DNA of 61,431 nucleotides from a bacterium (GTDB lineage Bacteria; Patescibacteriota; Minisyncoccia; Phycocordibacterales; UBA2100): NCBI GenBank assembly GCA_009924895.1, contig RFQR01000009.1, positions 1 to 61,431 of the forward strand, read 5' to 3'. Shown piece by piece: positions 60,915 to 61,431 of this stretch (position 1 is its first letter; each line of letters starts with the position of its first letter). The notes under the pieces were generated by a model. It saw only the letters and a program-made list of their open reading frames with translations, ran no database searches and was not told where the DNA came from. The position numbers and the translations under genes were made by a program.

Positions 60915-61184
60915 TTACCATAAATGTGCGTTGTCGACGATGAACTGCTTTGCAGCTTCGAAATCGCGCACCACAGTTTTTCGCTCGCCATCGACAAAAA
61001 TGACCCAGCGCTTTTCTTCCGCGATATCGTTATAAGATATTGTGATACCGAGTCGCTTTGCATCTTCGACGGAAGGCATGATGTCGATCCTATAGCGCTT
61101 CTCGCCTATGTGGGCGGTACCATAAAAGAAACCATATCCATTGGGCATTTCTTTGAGGTCAAGGAAAACTGCTGGATTGGTCAT
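60915..61184 (-). CDS. Orphan small protein (89 aa)
   Basis: I do not recognise it. It is soluble, beta-rich in the first half (YGFFYGTAHIGEKRYRIDIM) and helical at the end (DFEAAKQFIVDNAHLW). The SD sequence AGAGGAG lies about 6 bases before the ATG. Promoter and leader hairpin are clear, and a hairpin follows the stop. Confidence 0.75.
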   Translation of the reverse strand: MTNPAVFLDLKEMPNGYGFFYGTAHIGEKRYRIDIMPSVEDAKRLGITISYNDIAEEKRWVIFVDGERKTVVRDFEAAKQFIVDNAHLW

Positions 61185-61213
61185 GTGCTCTCCTCTTGCA
61201 GTATGCTTTTTGC

Positions 61214-61242
61214 ATACTAGATTCGTTATATTGAAAAAGCAA
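61214..61242 (-). promoter_or_regulatory. Promoter of the 89-aa gene
   Basis: On the minus strand TTGCTT (forward 61237-61242) and TAGTAT (61214-61219) are 17 bp apart. The leader starts with a GTATGC/GCATAC hairpin before the SD. Confidence 0.65.
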
Positions 61243-61251
61243 GACTAGGGA

Positions 61252-61291
61252 GTAAAAAGTGAGCGGGCGATTCAGCTAGGGAATCGCCCGC
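61252..61291 (-). terminator. Intrinsic terminator of a minus-strand gene at the window edge
   Basis: GCGGGCGATTC/GAATCGCCCGC, an 11-bp perfect stem, followed on the minus strand by TCACTTTTTAC. It implies a gene ending near 61310. Confidence 0.75.
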
Positions 61292-61307
61292 GTGGCGTGG
61301 AAGAGGA

Positions 61308-61431
61308 TCAAAACCTTTCGGCTCTGGTGCGCATCTCTTCCTTTGGCTCTCGGCTCACGAGTGGTCTGCCGTGGGCTACCTCCCACCCATCCGCGTTGTT
61401 TCAAAGCACAGGGACGTACGTCGACGTACGT
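61308..61431 (-). other. Possible 3' end of another orphan gene at the window edge
   Basis: Upstream of the last terminator the minus strand reads DGWEVAHGRPLVSREPKEEM, ending RTRAERF then stop, a plausible protein end. An in-frame stop occurs at 61401-61403, so it is either short with a missed start, or frameshifted at the edge. The last 18 bases are a perfect palindrome. Confidence 0.3.

Overview
The window looks like a chromosome segment of a Candidate Phyla Radiation bacterium, most likely from the Parcubacteria side (Kaiserbacteria-like). This placement rests on gene content: a phage-tail-like repeat protein with GIGTT-type repeats, a split transketolase, a compact ATP synthase operon, RNHCP, DUF1993, DUF1003 and four-helix-bundle proteins, a protein with sigma region 4 plus a HARE-like domain, and many short orphan genes. 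I did no database search, so the taxon is an inference. I see no rRNA, tRNA or CRISPR array.

Layout. 1-9255 holds the 3' end of a surface protein and then central carbon metabolism: GAPDH, RpiB fused to a PemK/MazF-like domain, Rpe, the two transketolase halves, a PfkB kinase and a class II aldolase. 9300-17000 holds bL25, a lytic transglycosylase, TypA, an MFS transporter and several orphan small genes. 17000-22200 holds an FMN reductase-glutamate dehydrogenase pair and a metal module (Fur-family regulator with a 35-bp operator, ZIP transporter, YibE/F-like protein). 22200-30600 holds an M29-type aminopeptidase, DgkA, bL21, RecR, DnaB and the sigma4/HARE-like protein. 30700-35600 holds a membrane protein, MltG, MnmA, an ATP-cone/nuclease fusion and an MgtC-like protein. 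35700-41600 is atpE-F-H-A-G-(four-helix gene)-D-C without atpB. 41600-53600 holds envelope and redox proteins, SerA, a CAP-domain protein, LeuRS with an inserted Nudix domain, CysRS and a broken CorA. 53880-60800 is an accessory region: an S9 peptidase whose 3' end recurs twice downstream around a Zeta-toxin unit and a HELGH protein, then a YecM-like protein and a photolyase-like protein with a flavin reductase.

Two styles of gene start are visible. More than twenty mostly housekeeping genes have a -10 hexamer, often of the extended TGn type, ending about 6-10 nt before the start codon and no Shine-Dalgarno (SD) sequence, so the mRNA should begin at or next to the start codon. A second set, mostly orphan proteins of 25-200 residues, has an SD sequence and its own leader, commonly a hairpin terminator, and in several cases a full -35/-10 promoter with 16-17 bp spacing. 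Several of these are too short for the ORF track (48, 30, 27 and 25 aa) and are annotated here from the sequence.

How genes may work together. The sugar-phosphate genes form a partial glycolysis and non-oxidative pentose phosphate route. The Fur-family protein probably controls its own operon with the ZIP transporter. The ATP synthase c subunit looks proton-type and the a subunit must be encoded elsewhere. MltG, the lytic transglycosylase, DgkA and the CAP protein serve the cell envelope.
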